From positions 6,758,001 to 6,822,000 of the forward strand of contig NZ_CP108458.1 of NCBI RefSeq assembly GCF_036242395.1: a DNA stretch of 64,000 nucleotides, given 5' to 3'. Position numbers and translations under genes: made by a program. This DNA comes from Kitasatospora sp. NBC_01266. GTDB lineage: Bacteria > Actinomycetota > Actinomycetes > Streptomycetales > Streptomycetaceae. Positions within the stretch are counted from its first letter, which is position 1. Every line of letters begins with the position of its first letter. The notes beneath the pieces were generated by a model that was not told the DNA's origin, did no database searches, and worked only from the letters and a program-made list of their open reading frames with translations. Below are positions 1 through 8,474 of the stretch, piece after piece.

Positions 1-1113
1 CAGGCCGCCGGCACGCTACCGCCCCCGAACGCCCAGGCTCTGGGCGCCTCGATCGCCGGCCTGCCGAACGCCCAACTGACCAGCGCGGTGGTGCTGGTGG
101 ACGGTGACAACGGCCGCTGGTCGGGCACCTCCGGCAGCGGCGACCTGGCCACCGGCCGTCCGGTGGCGGCCGACGGGCGGTTCCGGATCGGCAGCATCTC
201 CAAGGTCTTCACCGCCACCGTGGTCCTGCAACTGGCCGCCGAGCACCGGGTGGACCTGGACGGCACCATCCAGCAGTACCTGCCCGGCGCCCTGCCCGCC
301 TCCTACCCGCCGATCACCGTACGCCAGTTGCTCAACCACACCAGCGGCCTGCCCACCGGCGGCGACCTCGGCGGGGACGACGGCAGCGCGCAGTGGTTCG
401 TCGAGCACAAGGACGAGAGCTGGACGCCCCAGCAGGTGGTGGCCGAGGCCGGCACCCACCCGATGCAGTTCCAGCCCGGCACCGCCCAGCAGTACAACGG
501 CCTCAACTACTACCTGGCCGGCCTGCTGATCGAGCGGGTCACCGGCCACTCCTACGCGCAGGAGGTGACCGCGCGGATCCTGCGTCCGCTCGGGCTCCAC
601 CACACCTCGGTCCCCGCCGCCGACGACACCCGGCTGCCGCACCCGACCGCGCACGCCTACCTGACCGTCACCCGGCCGGACGGCTCCACCGAGCACGCCG
701 ACGTCACCGACCAGAGCCCCTGGCCGTGGGCGGAGGGCGGCATGATCTCCAGCGCGCCCGACCTCGACCACTTCCTGACCGCGCTGCTGCACGGCCGGCT
801 GCTGCCGCCCACGCAGCAGGCCGAACTCTTCTCGGTGCCCGACGTGCCGAACTTCCAGAACCCGAACTGCGACATCGGCCTGACCGCCGGGCGCGCCTGC
901 TTCAGCACCGGGCTGATGCGGTTCAGCCCCACCGCCGGTGTGGTGCTCTGGGGCAAGACCGGCAGCCGCCCCGGCTACAGCAGCGGCATCTTCGCCACCC
1001 AGGACGCGGACCGCGACCTGGTCTACTCGCTCACCCCGACCAGCCGCGACGGTGCCTCGTTCGCCGCCCAGTACAAGATCGCCAGTGCCGCTTTCGACCT
1101 GGGCGGGCACTGA
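1..1113 (+). CDS. Serine hydrolase, beta-lactamase/DD-peptidase family (5' end outside window)
   Basis: The reading frame is open from the first base, so the true start and any signal peptide lie to the left. The protein resembles class C beta-lactamase-like or D-alanyl-D-alanine carboxypeptidase-type serine hydrolases. The SxxK nucleophile motif is visible as SISK, roughly 67 residues into the visible part. A tyrosine motif lies in QQYNGLNYYLAG, and a KTG triad lies near the C-terminus in WGKTGSRPGYSSG. These families act outside the membrane on peptidoglycan, beta-lactams or esters. The substrate cannot be told from sequence. The gene ends 18 bases before the stop of the convergent lipoprotein gene. 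Confidence 0.88.
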   Translation, partial: QAAGTLPPPNAQALGASIAGLPNAQLTSAVVLVDGDNGRWSGTSGSGDLATGRPVAADGRFRIGSISKVFTATVVLQLAAEHRVDLDGTIQQYLPGALPASYPPITVRQLLNHTSGLPTGGDLGGDDGSAQWFVEHKDESWTPQQVVAEAGTHPMQFQPGTAQQYNGLNYYLAGLLIERVTGHSYAQEVTARILRPLGLHHTSVPAADDTRLPHPTAHAYLTVTRPDGSTEHADVTDQSPWPWAEGGMISSAPDLDHFLTALLHGRLLPPTQQAELFSVPDVPNFQNPNCDIGLTAGRACFSTGLMRFSPTAGVVLWGKTGSRPGYSSGIFATQDADRDLVYSLTPTSRDGASFAAQYKIASAAFDLGGH

Positions 1114-1131
1114 GCTTCCCCGAGCGCCTGG

Positions 1132-1830
1132 TCAGGGGTGGTAGAGCTCGCTGATGCTGGTGATCCGGCCGGACCCGTCGACGGTGATGTCGTAGTTGTT
1201 GCCGTAGCAGGGGGAGGGGTTCCCGGTGGGGTTGTTGGTGGTGCAGTGGACGATGTGCGTCAGCAGGGTGTCGATCGAGACGTTCATGCCGCCCTCCGAC
1301 GCGTACTGCCCCACCAGGTGGGCCGTGGCGCCCGGGGCGAAGGTGTACGAGCTGTTCTGGTTGACGGGCTGGTAGTAGCCGTCGTTCGGGACGTCCGGGC
1401 CGCAGACGAACTTCGTGGCGTTCGCGCCGATCCGGTCCGGATCGGCCCAGCCCACGGTGGCGTTGATCACCGTGTGGCCCGGGTGGTTGGCGTTGGCCGT
1501 GCAGTCGGCGGTCGGGGTGGTCGGGGTGGTCGGGGCGGCGGTCGGCTTGGCGGCGGGCTTGGAGGCCGTCGGCTTGGCGGACGGCCTGGTGGTCGGCAGC
1601 GCGACGGGGGTCGGCGCGTTCGCCACCGGTGCGGCGGAGGGCGCGGCGGCGCTCGGGGCACTCGGGGAACTCGGGCTCGTGCCCGGGTCGGTGTTCGTGC
1701 TCGGGCTCGCAGCCGTGCGCGCGCTGCTCGCACCCGCGCTGGGCGTGCTGTCGGGGCCGCAGGCGGTGAGCGACAGGCCCAGCGCGGCGGTCAGCAGAGC
1801 GGTGGTGGCGAGAAGTCGGTTGTTCCGCAT
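1132..1830 (-). CDS. Putative lipoprotein with Pro/Thr/Ala-rich linker, unknown function
   Basis: The chosen ATG (1828-1830) gives MRNNRLLATTALLTAALGLS followed by the lipobox LTAC, so a lipidated, surface-anchored protein of 232 residues is predicted. An AGGGGG ribosome-binding site precedes it. A more upstream in-frame start at 1902 would put 24 unlikely residues before the signal peptide. Residues about 30-110 are a low-complexity linker rich in Ala, Pro, Ser, Thr and Lys, probably spanning the wall. The C-terminal part of about 120 residues contains four Cys and is unrecognised. Conserved-looking stretches are NATVGWADPDRIG and FAPGATAHLVGQY. No function is assigned. Confidence 0.78.
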   Translation of the reverse strand: MRNNRLLATTALLTAALGLSLTACGPDSTPSAGASSARTAASPSTNTDPGTSPSSPSAPSAAAPSAAPVANAPTPVALPTTRPSAKPTASKPAAKPTAAPTTPTTPTADCTANANHPGHTVINATVGWADPDRIGANATKFVCGPDVPNDGYYQPVNQNSSYTFAPGATAHLVGQYASEGGMNVSIDTLLTHIVHCTTNNPTGNPSPCYGNNYDITVDGSGRITSISELYHP

Positions 1831-1993
1831 GGTGCGTGTCCCCCTGAGGTCGAAGGGGCGGCACCTGCGGCCACCCACACCCGGGAGTACGGAGCCGCCC
1901 ACTGCCCTGGTTGGGCCTGTTTCACGCCTGTGACGATCGTGGATGACCTGTGACCAAGGCCCCGAACAGGCTCGTTCCCGATCCGACCGGCCG

Positions 1994-3256
1994 CTACCCC
2001 AGCGCTGCCCGGGCCGCCTGTGCCATGGCCGTGATGCCGGTGCGCAGCGTCAGTCCCACGTACGGGCGGAACTCGGGGGAGTGGTTGGGGGGTAGTGCGG
2101 CGAGTTTTTCGGCGGGGGTGGTGCCGGGGGCGGCGGACCACTGCTGGGGGCCGATCATGCCGAGCATCCAGTAGGCGGTGCGGATGTCGGGGATGCCGTG
2201 CAGGTGCTGGCCCGCCGGGCCGAAGAGGGGGAAGTCCTCGGTGGCCGGTGAGGGGGGCCAGTCGGTGACCCGGGGCGGGCCGAAGGCGGTTTGGTGGGCG
2301 GTGCGGATGGTGGAAGTCAGGTCGGCGTCAGGGAGGTTGACGCCGGAGCTGGAGAGTGCTTCCACTTCCGGCTCGCGCGGGCAGCCGGAGGCCAGTGCCT
2401 CGCCCTGGGCGACGCGTTGGACGGTGGCGGTGATCCGGTCCAGGGTGTGTTCGGAGAAGGCGCGCGCGGTGACCGTGAGGGTGGCGAGGTCGGGGATCAC
2501 GTTGCCCGAGCTGCCGGCTTGGAGTGAGCTGACGGTGACCACGGCCTGTTCGGCGGCGCCGACTTCCTGGTTGACCACGCCGGGCAGCCGCAGCACGATG
2601 GCGGCCGCGACCGGGACCGGGTCGATCGCCAGGTGCGGGGTGGCCGCGTGGCCGCCGCGTCCGTGGATCACCACGCGCAGGGTGCGGCTGCCCGCCGTCA
2701 TCGGGCCGCCGTGGCCGTGGGCGACCAGGCCGGCCGGCAGGGGGGCGGTGTGCTGGGCGAGGACCACCGAGGGCGGTTCGAAGCGCTGGTAGAGGCCGTC
2801 GGCCAGCATCGCCCGGGCGCCCTGGAGGGTCTCCTCGGCGGGCTGGCCGACCACCAGCAGGGTGCCGCGCCACCGCTCGAGGTCGGTGGCCAGCTCGGCC
2901 GCAGCCCCGGCGGCGCAGGCCAGGTGCATGTCGTGGCCGCAGGCGTGCATCACCGGGACGGTGCGCCCGTCGGCGGCGGTGGCGGTGACCGTGCTGGCGT
3001 AGGGCAGGCCGGTCTGCTCGCGCACCGGCAGCGCGTCCAGTTCGGCGCGCAGCATGACCACCGGGCCCGGCCCGTTGCGCAGTACGCCGGCCACGCCGTG
3101 GCCGCCGATGCCGGTGGTGACTTGGTAGCCGGCCTCGGTGAGCCGGTCGGCGAAGGCGGCGGCGGTGCGCTGTTCGGCGCCGGAGAGCTCGGGGTGGCGG
3201 TGCAGGTCGAGGTAGAACTCGGCGGCCCGGGTGAGCGGGTCACTGGCGGTGGTCAT
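1994..3256 (-). CDS. M20D-family amidohydrolase/peptidase
   Basis: The 420-residue protein has the usual length and layout of M20D zinc amidohydrolases (hippurate hydrolase, N-acyl amino acid and IAA-conjugate hydrolases). DLHRHPELSG lies near the N-terminus. RAELDALPVRE carries the first metal-binding region and HACGHDMH the next metal-site histidines. A catalytic Glu pair follows in QPAEETLQGA. It should hydrolyse an amide bond of a small acylated amino acid or peptide in the cytoplasm. It is divergent from the RiPP precursor gene and shares its 144-base upstream region, so a trimming or detoxifying role in that pathway is possible but unproven. Confidence 0.9.
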   Translation of the reverse strand: MTTASDPLTRAAEFYLDLHRHPELSGAEQRTAAAFADRLTEAGYQVTTGIGGHGVAGVLRNGPGPVVMLRAELDALPVREQTGLPYASTVTATAADGRTVPVMHACGHDMHLACAAGAAAELATDLERWRGTLLVVGQPAEETLQGARAMLADGLYQRFEPPSVVLAQHTAPLPAGLVAHGHGGPMTAGSRTLRVVIHGRGGHAATPHLAIDPVPVAAAIVLRLPGVVNQEVGAAEQAVVTVSSLQAGSSGNVIPDLATLTVTARAFSEHTLDRITATVQRVAQGEALASGCPREPEVEALSSSGVNLPDADLTSTIRTAHQTAFGPPRVTDWPPSPATEDFPLFGPAGQHLHGIPDIRTAYWMLGMIGPQQWSAAPGTTPAEKLAALPPNHSPEFRPYVGLTLRTGITAMAQAARAALG

Positions 3257-3293
3257 CCGGGGCGCTCCGGGGCAGGTCAGTAGGGGTGGTCAG

Positions 3294-3343
3294 TGGGGTG
3301 CCAGTGGACCGCCCCCTGGGGTGCCAGCGGCATTTCGTAGAAC
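3294..3343 (+). promoter_or_regulatory. Direct-repeat promoter region of the precursor gene
   Basis: Two copies of GGGGTGCCAG (3295-3304 and 3318-3327) lie 23 bases apart and extend to 13 matches in 14. A weak -10-like TAGAAC (3338-3343) lies about ten bases after the second copy. Direct repeats upstream of a -10 are typical of SARP target promoters, and the cluster encodes a SARP. That link is inference. Confidence 0.4.
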
Positions 3344-3400
3344 TGGTGGTGCGGTGAGCGCCGGCCGCAGTTCGCTTCCCTGCACTCTGAAGGAGTTCCC

Positions 3401-3574
3401 ATGGCTGACAACTCTCTTGCCTCCCTTGCCGAGGAGATCCTGAACCTCGAGTCGGAGACCTTCGAGATCAGCGACTACTCGGACACCAGCGAGGTCATGC
3501 TCGGCTCCTCGACCAGCTGCTCGAGCACCAGCACCTGCTCCAGCACCACCAGCACCACCAGCTGCACCGCCTGA
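3401..3574 (+). CDS. RiPP precursor peptide with Ser/Thr/Cys-only core (thiazolylpeptide-type)
   Basis: The gene encodes 57 residues after a clear AAGGAG ribosome-binding site. The acidic leader, about residues 1-34, contains the stretch LESETFEISDYSD, which resembles leaders of thiopeptide-type precursors. The likely core begins at about Gly35. Between Gly35 and Ala57 every residue is Ser (10), Thr (8) or Cys (3: Cys40, Cys46, Cys55). Every one of these can in principle be cyclised to an azol(in)e or dehydrated. The gene is on the opposite strand from the modification operon and converges with the second YcaO gene. The exact leader cleavage site is not visible; MLGS at 33-36 is a candidate. 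Confidence 0.93.
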   Translation: MADNSLASLAEEILNLESETFEISDYSDTSEVMLGSSTSCSSTSTCSSTTSTTSCTA

Positions 3575-3606
3575 TCAAGCTTTCTGATCAAGCTTTCTGA
3601 TCGAGC
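3571..3606. repeat. Three 13-bp tandem repeats after the precursor stop codon
   Basis: CTGATCAAGCTTT occurs at 3571 and 3584, with a third, diverged and partial copy from 3597. The first copy contains the precursor's TGA stop. Two AAGCTT blocks (3577-3582 and 3590-3595) are mutually complementary and could form a small hairpin. The element fills the gap between convergent genes, so a termination or mRNA-stability role is plausible. Confidence 0.55.
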
Positions 3607-3644
3607 GGCCTGCATCACGGCTGGTTCCGCCCCGCTCCCGTGGA

Positions 3645-5561
3645 CTACGGGAACGGGTGCGGGACCAGCCGTAGTTCGTTGTCGGTCAAGTCGGTGTCGC
3701 GCAGCCCGGCGCGGTGTTGCGCGGTGCGCAGTCGGGGCATGGTCAGGGCGCGTTGGCGGGGCCAGCCGAAGTCGATCGGGAGCAGGCCGGGGACGAGAGT
3801 GCAGACGGTGCGCAGGCCGAGTCGGGCCTGTTCGGGGGTGGTCTGGTCGACGGCGATCACGTCGTAGCCGGCCCGGGCGAGTTCGTCGCGGCAGAACAGC
3901 AGGTCGTCCAGCAGGTCGCCGGTGTCGGGCCGTTGCTTGCGCCAGTCCTGGTAGGTCTGGTCTGTGTCGCGTCGCTGGGTGGGTTCCAGGTAGCTGCGGG
4001 CGTGTTCGGCCATCTGCGGCAGGCCGAACAGCGCGGCGTGGTCGGGCAGTCGGCGCACCAGGTCGAAGTCCTCGGCCATCGCCGCCAGTTCGGCGGGACG
4101 GGCGCTGACCTGGCCGGGCAGGTGGGGGATGTAGGTGAGGATCTCGGAGACGGCCGATTCCACGGTGGCTTCCGGGTCGAAGCCGGCGGAGGCGGCGAAG
4201 GCGAGGGTGCCGGGGCCGCCGTCCTCGCGTACGGCGAGTGCGGTGACGACGGGGACGGCGAGGTCGATGCGGTTGTCGTAGGCGTGCACCCGGTAGCCCT
4301 GGAGTGCGGCCCGGTCGACCATGGCGCGCAGCGCCGGGCCGGTGTGCGCGTCGAGGTCGAGTTCGGGTAGCGGGGCGTTGCCGTACCAGGCGAGGAGGAA
4401 GGCGTCGCGTTCGATCAGTTCGAGCAGGCCGAAGAGGATCGCTTCTTCGAGGCAGCTGCCGATGGCGCAGCCGTTGGAGCATTCGAAGACGAAGTTGTCG
4501 GCGGCCATTCCGGCGCTGTAGTAGCAGAGTCGGGCCGGGACGAGGATCGGGCGCTGGTCGCGCAGTGACCAGCCGGGCACCCAGGGGATCGGGCGGTCGG
4601 GGTCGAACGGGCTGATCATCGGGTCGAGTTGGTAGGTCCGCTCGGAGTAGAGGCCGCAGTCGCGGGGGTCGAGCGCGCCGCCGGCCAGGTTGCGGTAGGA
4701 GTCGGTGAGCAGGGGCGCGGTGCGGCGGCGGTGGGTGCCGGCGTAGCGCTCCAGGCCTTCGAGGAAGGCCAGGTCGCGGCTGGTGGCGAAGGTGTTGGCC
4801 TGGCCGCTCCAGGTGACGTCGGTCAGTCCGGCGTAGCCGCGCATGAAGACGCTGCCCGCCACCGGCGCGGTGGTGGGCGAGGTGACGTCGGACCAGGTGC
4901 CCGCGCCCAGGACGCCGCAGACCGGGTTGGCCAGCGCGTCGGCGGGCAGGGCGTAGGAACTCGCGGGGCGCAGCCGGTAGTCGTCCGGGCCGGGTTTGGG
5001 TCGGGAGACCAGCGGCAGCACCGGACCCTCGCCCACCGAGGGGGTGCCGGTGGACGTGCAGGACGGGCAGAGCGGTTCGGCGAGCAGCGGCACGCTCTGC
5101 ACCCGCAGGGTCTCCAGGTCGAGCCGGGAGACCTGGGCGAGCGGGCCGCCGGTACGGGCGCTGACGGCCCGCAGCAGCGCCCAGACGGCGTCCACGGCGT
5201 GCTCGGTGAGTACCGGCCAGTCCGCGTCCACGGCGGTCAGTGACGAACCCGCTTCCAGGGCTTCGCGCTCGGTGCGGCTGCGCAGCCGCTGCCAGCGCAT
5301 CGCCAGGCAACTCCCGCACGCGGCAGGCGCGTCGGGCGTGCCGGGCGGGCCGCCCCAGGGGCCGATCAGGACGGCCTGCGAGCCGAGGTGGACGGTGGCT
5401 CCGGCCCGCTGCCGGGCGGCTTCGGCGGGTTCGGGGCGCAGCAGGTCGGTGCCACCGAGCACGGTCACCTCGGGCGCCGGCTGCCCGTGCGCGGCAGCCC
5501 AGGCGGCCAACTGCTCCGCCAGTCGGTCCCGGGCGGCGACCAGAATCTGACGATCAGTCAT
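3645..5561 (-). CDS. YcaO cyclodehydratase, second cluster copy
   Basis: This 638-residue protein belongs to the YcaO family, which uses ATP to activate backbone amides and cyclise Cys/Ser/Thr to azolines. Visible features are Cys pairs CGSC (82-85) and CPSC (165-168), probably for zinc, LEGLERYAG from residue 267, NGCAIGSCLEEA (363-374), IERDAF (383-388), and the C-terminal PHPFP tail typical of azoline-forming YcaO enzymes. It is a paralogue of the YcaO gene at 13987-15915. Its ATG overlaps the stop of the ABC permease (ATGA), so it is the last gene of the operon. Two intact YcaO proteins may divide Cys and Ser/Thr substrates or different core positions; this is inference. Confidence 0.93.
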   Translation of the reverse strand: MTDRQILVAARDRLAEQLAAWAAAHGQPAPEVTVLGGTDLLRPEPAEAARQRAGATVHLGSQAVLIGPWGGPPGTPDAPAACGSCLAMRWQRLRSRTEREALEAGSSLTAVDADWPVLTEHAVDAVWALLRAVSARTGGPLAQVSRLDLETLRVQSVPLLAEPLCPSCTSTGTPSVGEGPVLPLVSRPKPGPDDYRLRPASSYALPADALANPVCGVLGAGTWSDVTSPTTAPVAGSVFMRGYAGLTDVTWSGQANTFATSRDLAFLEGLERYAGTHRRRTAPLLTDSYRNLAGGALDPRDCGLYSERTYQLDPMISPFDPDRPIPWVPGWSLRDQRPILVPARLCYYSAGMAADNFVFECSNGCAIGSCLEEAILFGLLELIERDAFLLAWYGNAPLPELDLDAHTGPALRAMVDRAALQGYRVHAYDNRIDLAVPVVTALAVREDGGPGTLAFAASAGFDPEATVESAVSEILTYIPHLPGQVSARPAELAAMAEDFDLVRRLPDHAALFGLPQMAEHARSYLEPTQRRDTDQTYQDWRKQRPDTGDLLDDLLFCRDELARAGYDVIAVDQTTPEQARLGLRTVCTLVPGLLPIDFGWPRQRALTMPRLRTAQHRAGLRDTDLTDNELRLVPHPFP

Positions 5562-6307
5562 TTCGTGTTGCTCCAGCGGAAGAAGCGGGAGGCGACCAGC
5601 GCGAAGAGCAGCGCGAAGCCGACCAGTGCCACGCAGTCCAGGGCGGGGGTGCCGAATCCGCCGCGTCCGCCCATGGCGTCGGTGACGCCCTCGTCGAAGT
5701 AGCGCAGCGGCAGGACCCGGGAGAGTGAGCGCAGCCAGCCGGGCATCAGGTCGATCGGGTAGAAGGCGCCGGAGAGGAAGGCCATCGGCACCATGACGCA
5801 GTTGGCGACGGCGGCCACCGCTTCGGGGGTGTTGGCGAGGGTGCCGACCACCAGGCCGAGTGCGGCGAAGGCGGTGATGCCCAGCACCAGCACCGGCAGG
5901 GCGAGTGGCCAGCGGTCGTCGAGTCGCAGGCCGAAGGCGGTCAGTGCGACGAGGGTGAAGAGCACGGCCTGGATCAGGCCGGTGCCCAGGGCCACCAGGT
6001 AGCGGGCGCCGAGGACGGTGCGCAGTGGGGTGGGGGTGCGCCAGATCAGGCGCAGCAGGTCGTCGCGGCGCCAGTGCATCAGGGTGAACGCGACCCCGAA
6101 CAGGGCGGCGTTGCCGATGCCCCAGGAGAGCACCCCGGGGGCGATGTAGTTGATGTAGGACAGGCCGCCGTTGACGGACTGGCCGTGGAAGATCAGGCCG
6201 AAGACGACGAGGAAGACCAGCGGGAAGGCGAAGGTGAAGATCACCGAGGTGCGGTCGCGGACGTAGGCCAGGTAGCTGGCCCGGGTGACGGCGGCGTAGG
6301 CGTTCAC
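5558..6307 (-). CDS. ABC-2 type transporter permease
   Basis: The protein of 249 residues starts with GTG at 6307, overlapping the stop of the ATPase gene by four bases. It has about six hydrophobic segments, including FTFAFPLVFLVVFGLIF near residues 23-39 and a C-terminal segment before FRWSNTK. The LSGAFYPIDLMPGWLR region is typical of ABC-2 drug or peptide exporters. With the adjacent ATPase it probably exports the mature peptide or gives self-immunity. No transporter peptidase domain is present, so leader removal must be done by another protein. Confidence 0.92.
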   Translation of the reverse strand: MNAYAAVTRASYLAYVRDRTSVIFTFAFPLVFLVVFGLIFHGQSVNGGLSYINYIAPGVLSWGIGNAALFGVAFTLMHWRRDDLLRLIWRTPTPLRTVLGARYLVALGTGLIQAVLFTLVALTAFGLRLDDRWPLALPVLVLGITAFAALGLVVGTLANTPEAVAAVANCVMVPMAFLSGAFYPIDLMPGWLRSLSRVLPLRYFDEGVTDAMGGRGGFGTPALDCVALVGFALLFALVASRFFRWSNTK

Positions 6308-7254
6308 GCGTGGCGCTCCGATCCGGTGAGTTCCAGGTAGGCGTCCTCCAGGGTCGCGGTGCGGGTCTGCACCTCGGTGAGGTCGACCAGTTCGCCGAGC
6401 GCGATCAGCACCCGGTTGGCGGCCCTGGTCCAGAGCACCAGTTCGCCGCCCTCGACGGTGACCCGCTCCACCTGCGGCAGTTCCTGGGCCTGACTGACCG
6501 TCAGTAGATTTATCGGGAGGGTGAGTCGGGTGGGTGAGGCCAGGGACCTGATCAGGTTGCCGGGGCTGTCCACGGCCAGGATCTTGCCGCGCGCGATGAT
6601 CGCCACTCGGTCGCAGAGCGTCTGCGCCTCCTCCAGGTGGTGGGTGGTGTAGACGACGGTGCGCCCCGCTGTGCGCAGCGTGCCGAGCACCTCCCACAGG
6701 GAGCGGCGGGCGGCGGGATCCAGGGCGGCGGTCGGCTCGTCCAGGAAGATCAGTTCCGGGTCGTGCACCAGCGCGGTGGCCAGGGCCAGGCGCTGGCGCT
6801 GGCCACCGGACAGGTCACTGACCCGGCTGTCGGCCTTCTCGCCCAACTCCACCAGGTCCAGGGCGCGTCGGGCCGCGCCGGAGTCCAGGCGGTAGAGCGC
6901 CGCGACGGTCTCCAGGTGCTCCAGTGCGCTCAGCCGGGTGAAGAAGGCGGAGGCCTGGGTCTGGATGCCCAGGCGGCGCAGCAGGGCGGTGTTGCGTGGC
7001 CAGGGCTGCTCGCCGAGCACGGCCACGCTGCCCGCGTCCGGTTTGCGCAGGCCCTCGATGATCTCCACCAGGGTGGTCTTCCCGGCACCGTTGGGGCCCA
7101 GGATGCCGAAGAACTCGCCCTGTTCGACGGTGAGGGAGACGCCGTCGAGGGCCTGCGTCTGCCCGTACCGCTTGGTTACGCCGTCCAGGGCCACGGCGGG
7201 ACCGGGTCGGCTCTGCGCTGTGCTCATCTGCCGCTTGCTTTCTGTTGCTGCCAT
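6304..7254 (-). CDS. ABC transporter ATP-binding protein (peptide/drug export)
   Basis: A 316-residue DrrA/CcmA-type ATPase. The Walker A motif is GPNGAGKTT, the signature is LSGGQRQRLA, Walker B is LIFLDEPTAALD, and the H-loop is in TTHHLEEA. A C-terminal extension of about 80 residues (SPTRLTLPIN...) is typical of this subfamily. The start at 7254 is chosen because it overlaps the stop of the upstream protease gene (TGATG). A second ATG at 7227 (MSTAQ) is possible. It forms a pair with the downstream permease and lies in the RiPP operon. Confidence 0.93.
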   Translation of the reverse strand: MAATESKRQMSTAQSRPGPAVALDGVTKRYGQTQALDGVSLTVEQGEFFGILGPNGAGKTTLVEIIEGLRKPDAGSVAVLGEQPWPRNTALLRRLGIQTQASAFFTRLSALEHLETVAALYRLDSGAARRALDLVELGEKADSRVSDLSGGQRQRLALATALVHDPELIFLDEPTAALDPAARRSLWEVLGTLRTAGRTVVYTTHHLEEAQTLCDRVAIIARGKILAVDSPGNLIRSLASPTRLTLPINLLTVSQAQELPQVERVTVEGGELVLWTRAANRVLIALGELVDLTEVQTRTATLEDAYLELTGSERHA

Positions 7255-8474
7255 CAGGTGGTCTGCCGTTTCCGGTAGTTGCGCAGGAGCAGGCCCGCTG
7301 CCCACAGGGCCGCGGCTGCGGTGGCGGCCAGCAGCGGGGCCCAGCCCGCCACGGGTGCCCAGTCGGCCGGGAGCAGCCGGCGGGCCAGTGGTGCCAGGGC
7401 CGCGAGGGCGGCGGCTGCCAGGGCCGCGCAGAGCAGCGCGTAGCCGCCGTACGCCAGCCGCAGTCGGGTGGGGTAGCCGCTCAGGCCCGGTCCGCGCCGC
7501 ACCGCCGCGCGGGCTGCCAGGCCTGCGAAGCGGCGGCTCTCGGTGGCCAGTTGCAGGCAGTCGAGGGCGTAGCCGAGGGCCTGGTAGCCGTCCAGTGGCG
7601 GTAGCGGCAGCAGGTTGGCGAAGGCCAGCACGGTGCCGAGCAGTAGCAGGCCGCCGAGGAAGGGGCGGGCCTGGGCGTGTGGTGGCAGCAGGCTCCAGGC
7701 GGGGTAGAACGGCAGCAGGAAGACCAGGTTGGCCAGCGCTCCGGCGCCGGCGGTGGCGAGTTGTTCGCGGCGCCGGGTGAAGAACTGGACGTCCGCGACC
7801 TCGCAGTACAGGTAGGTCATCGGCAGCCGCCAGCGCAGCCCGATCTCGGTGATCCGCCCGCCGTACGCCCGCCCGACCAGGCCGTGCGCCAGCTCGTGCA
7901 GCGCGAGGCCCAGCCAGAGCAGGCAGCCGACCGCCAGCAGCGCGACCGGCTGGTGGAACAACTGATCGGTGTTGCGCCATAGTTCGCCCAGGTGCGCGGC
8001 GACTGAGCTGAGCAGCGCCGCCACCAGGGCCAGCAGCGGGACGAGGAACCAGCGGGTGCGGGCGAAGCCGGTGGCCGCATGCAGCCGATCCAGCAGCGCG
8101 GGGGCGTCCGCGACCAGCTTCGCCCGGCCGTTGAGCACGGTCGAACGCACCGGCGGGGCCGGCGGCTCCGCGGCGGGGGCAGGGGCGTCGGCGAGCAGGC
8201 CGCGGCCGTAGAGCAGGCCGAGCAGTTGCTGCCACTGCGCCTCGCCGAGTCGGGCCCGGAACTGCTGGGCGTAGCTCTCGCCGAGTTCGGCCAGTGACCG
8301 GGTGCCGTCGAGGCGGGTGATCAGGAAGTGCTCCTTGGCGCCGATCTCCAGCCGTTTGCCGCTGACCGGGTCGCGCAGCAGGTGGACCACGGCCGTACCG
8401 CGCCGCAGCGGGCGGCTGATCCGCAGCTCCGGGCGGATCCGCGGCCGCAGCTCCAAGAGCTGACGTGTCGTCAT
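7254..8474 (-). CDS. M50 membrane metalloprotease with PqqD-like N-terminal domain
   Basis: The 406-residue protein has two parts. Residues 1-95 resemble PqqD/RiPP recognition elements, with RPRIRPELRIS, an LDGTRSLAEL helix region and LLYGRGLL. Residues about 140-400 are a multi-span membrane domain. It holds the zinc-protease motif HELAH (193-197) and a second ligand region, PPLDGYQ (292-298), as in site-2 proteases. The start ATG overlaps the upstream stop (ATGA). No other leader peptidase is apparent in the operon, so this is the best candidate for leader cleavage. The leader-binding role of the N-terminal domain is inferred from similarity only. Confidence 0.85.
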   Translation of the reverse strand: MTTRQLLELRPRIRPELRISRPLRRGTAVVHLLRDPVSGKRLEIGAKEHFLITRLDGTRSLAELGESYAQQFRARLGEAQWQQLLGLLYGRGLLADAPAPAAEPPAPPVRSTVLNGRAKLVADAPALLDRLHAATGFARTRWFLVPLLALVAALLSSVAAHLGELWRNTDQLFHQPVALLAVGCLLWLGLALHELAHGLVGRAYGGRITEIGLRWRLPMTYLYCEVADVQFFTRRREQLATAGAGALANLVFLLPFYPAWSLLPPHAQARPFLGGLLLLGTVLAFANLLPLPPLDGYQALGYALDCLQLATESRRFAGLAARAAVRRGPGLSGYPTRLRLAYGGYALLCAALAAAALAALAPLARRLLPADWAPVAGWAPLLAATAAAALWAAGLLLRNYRKRQTT

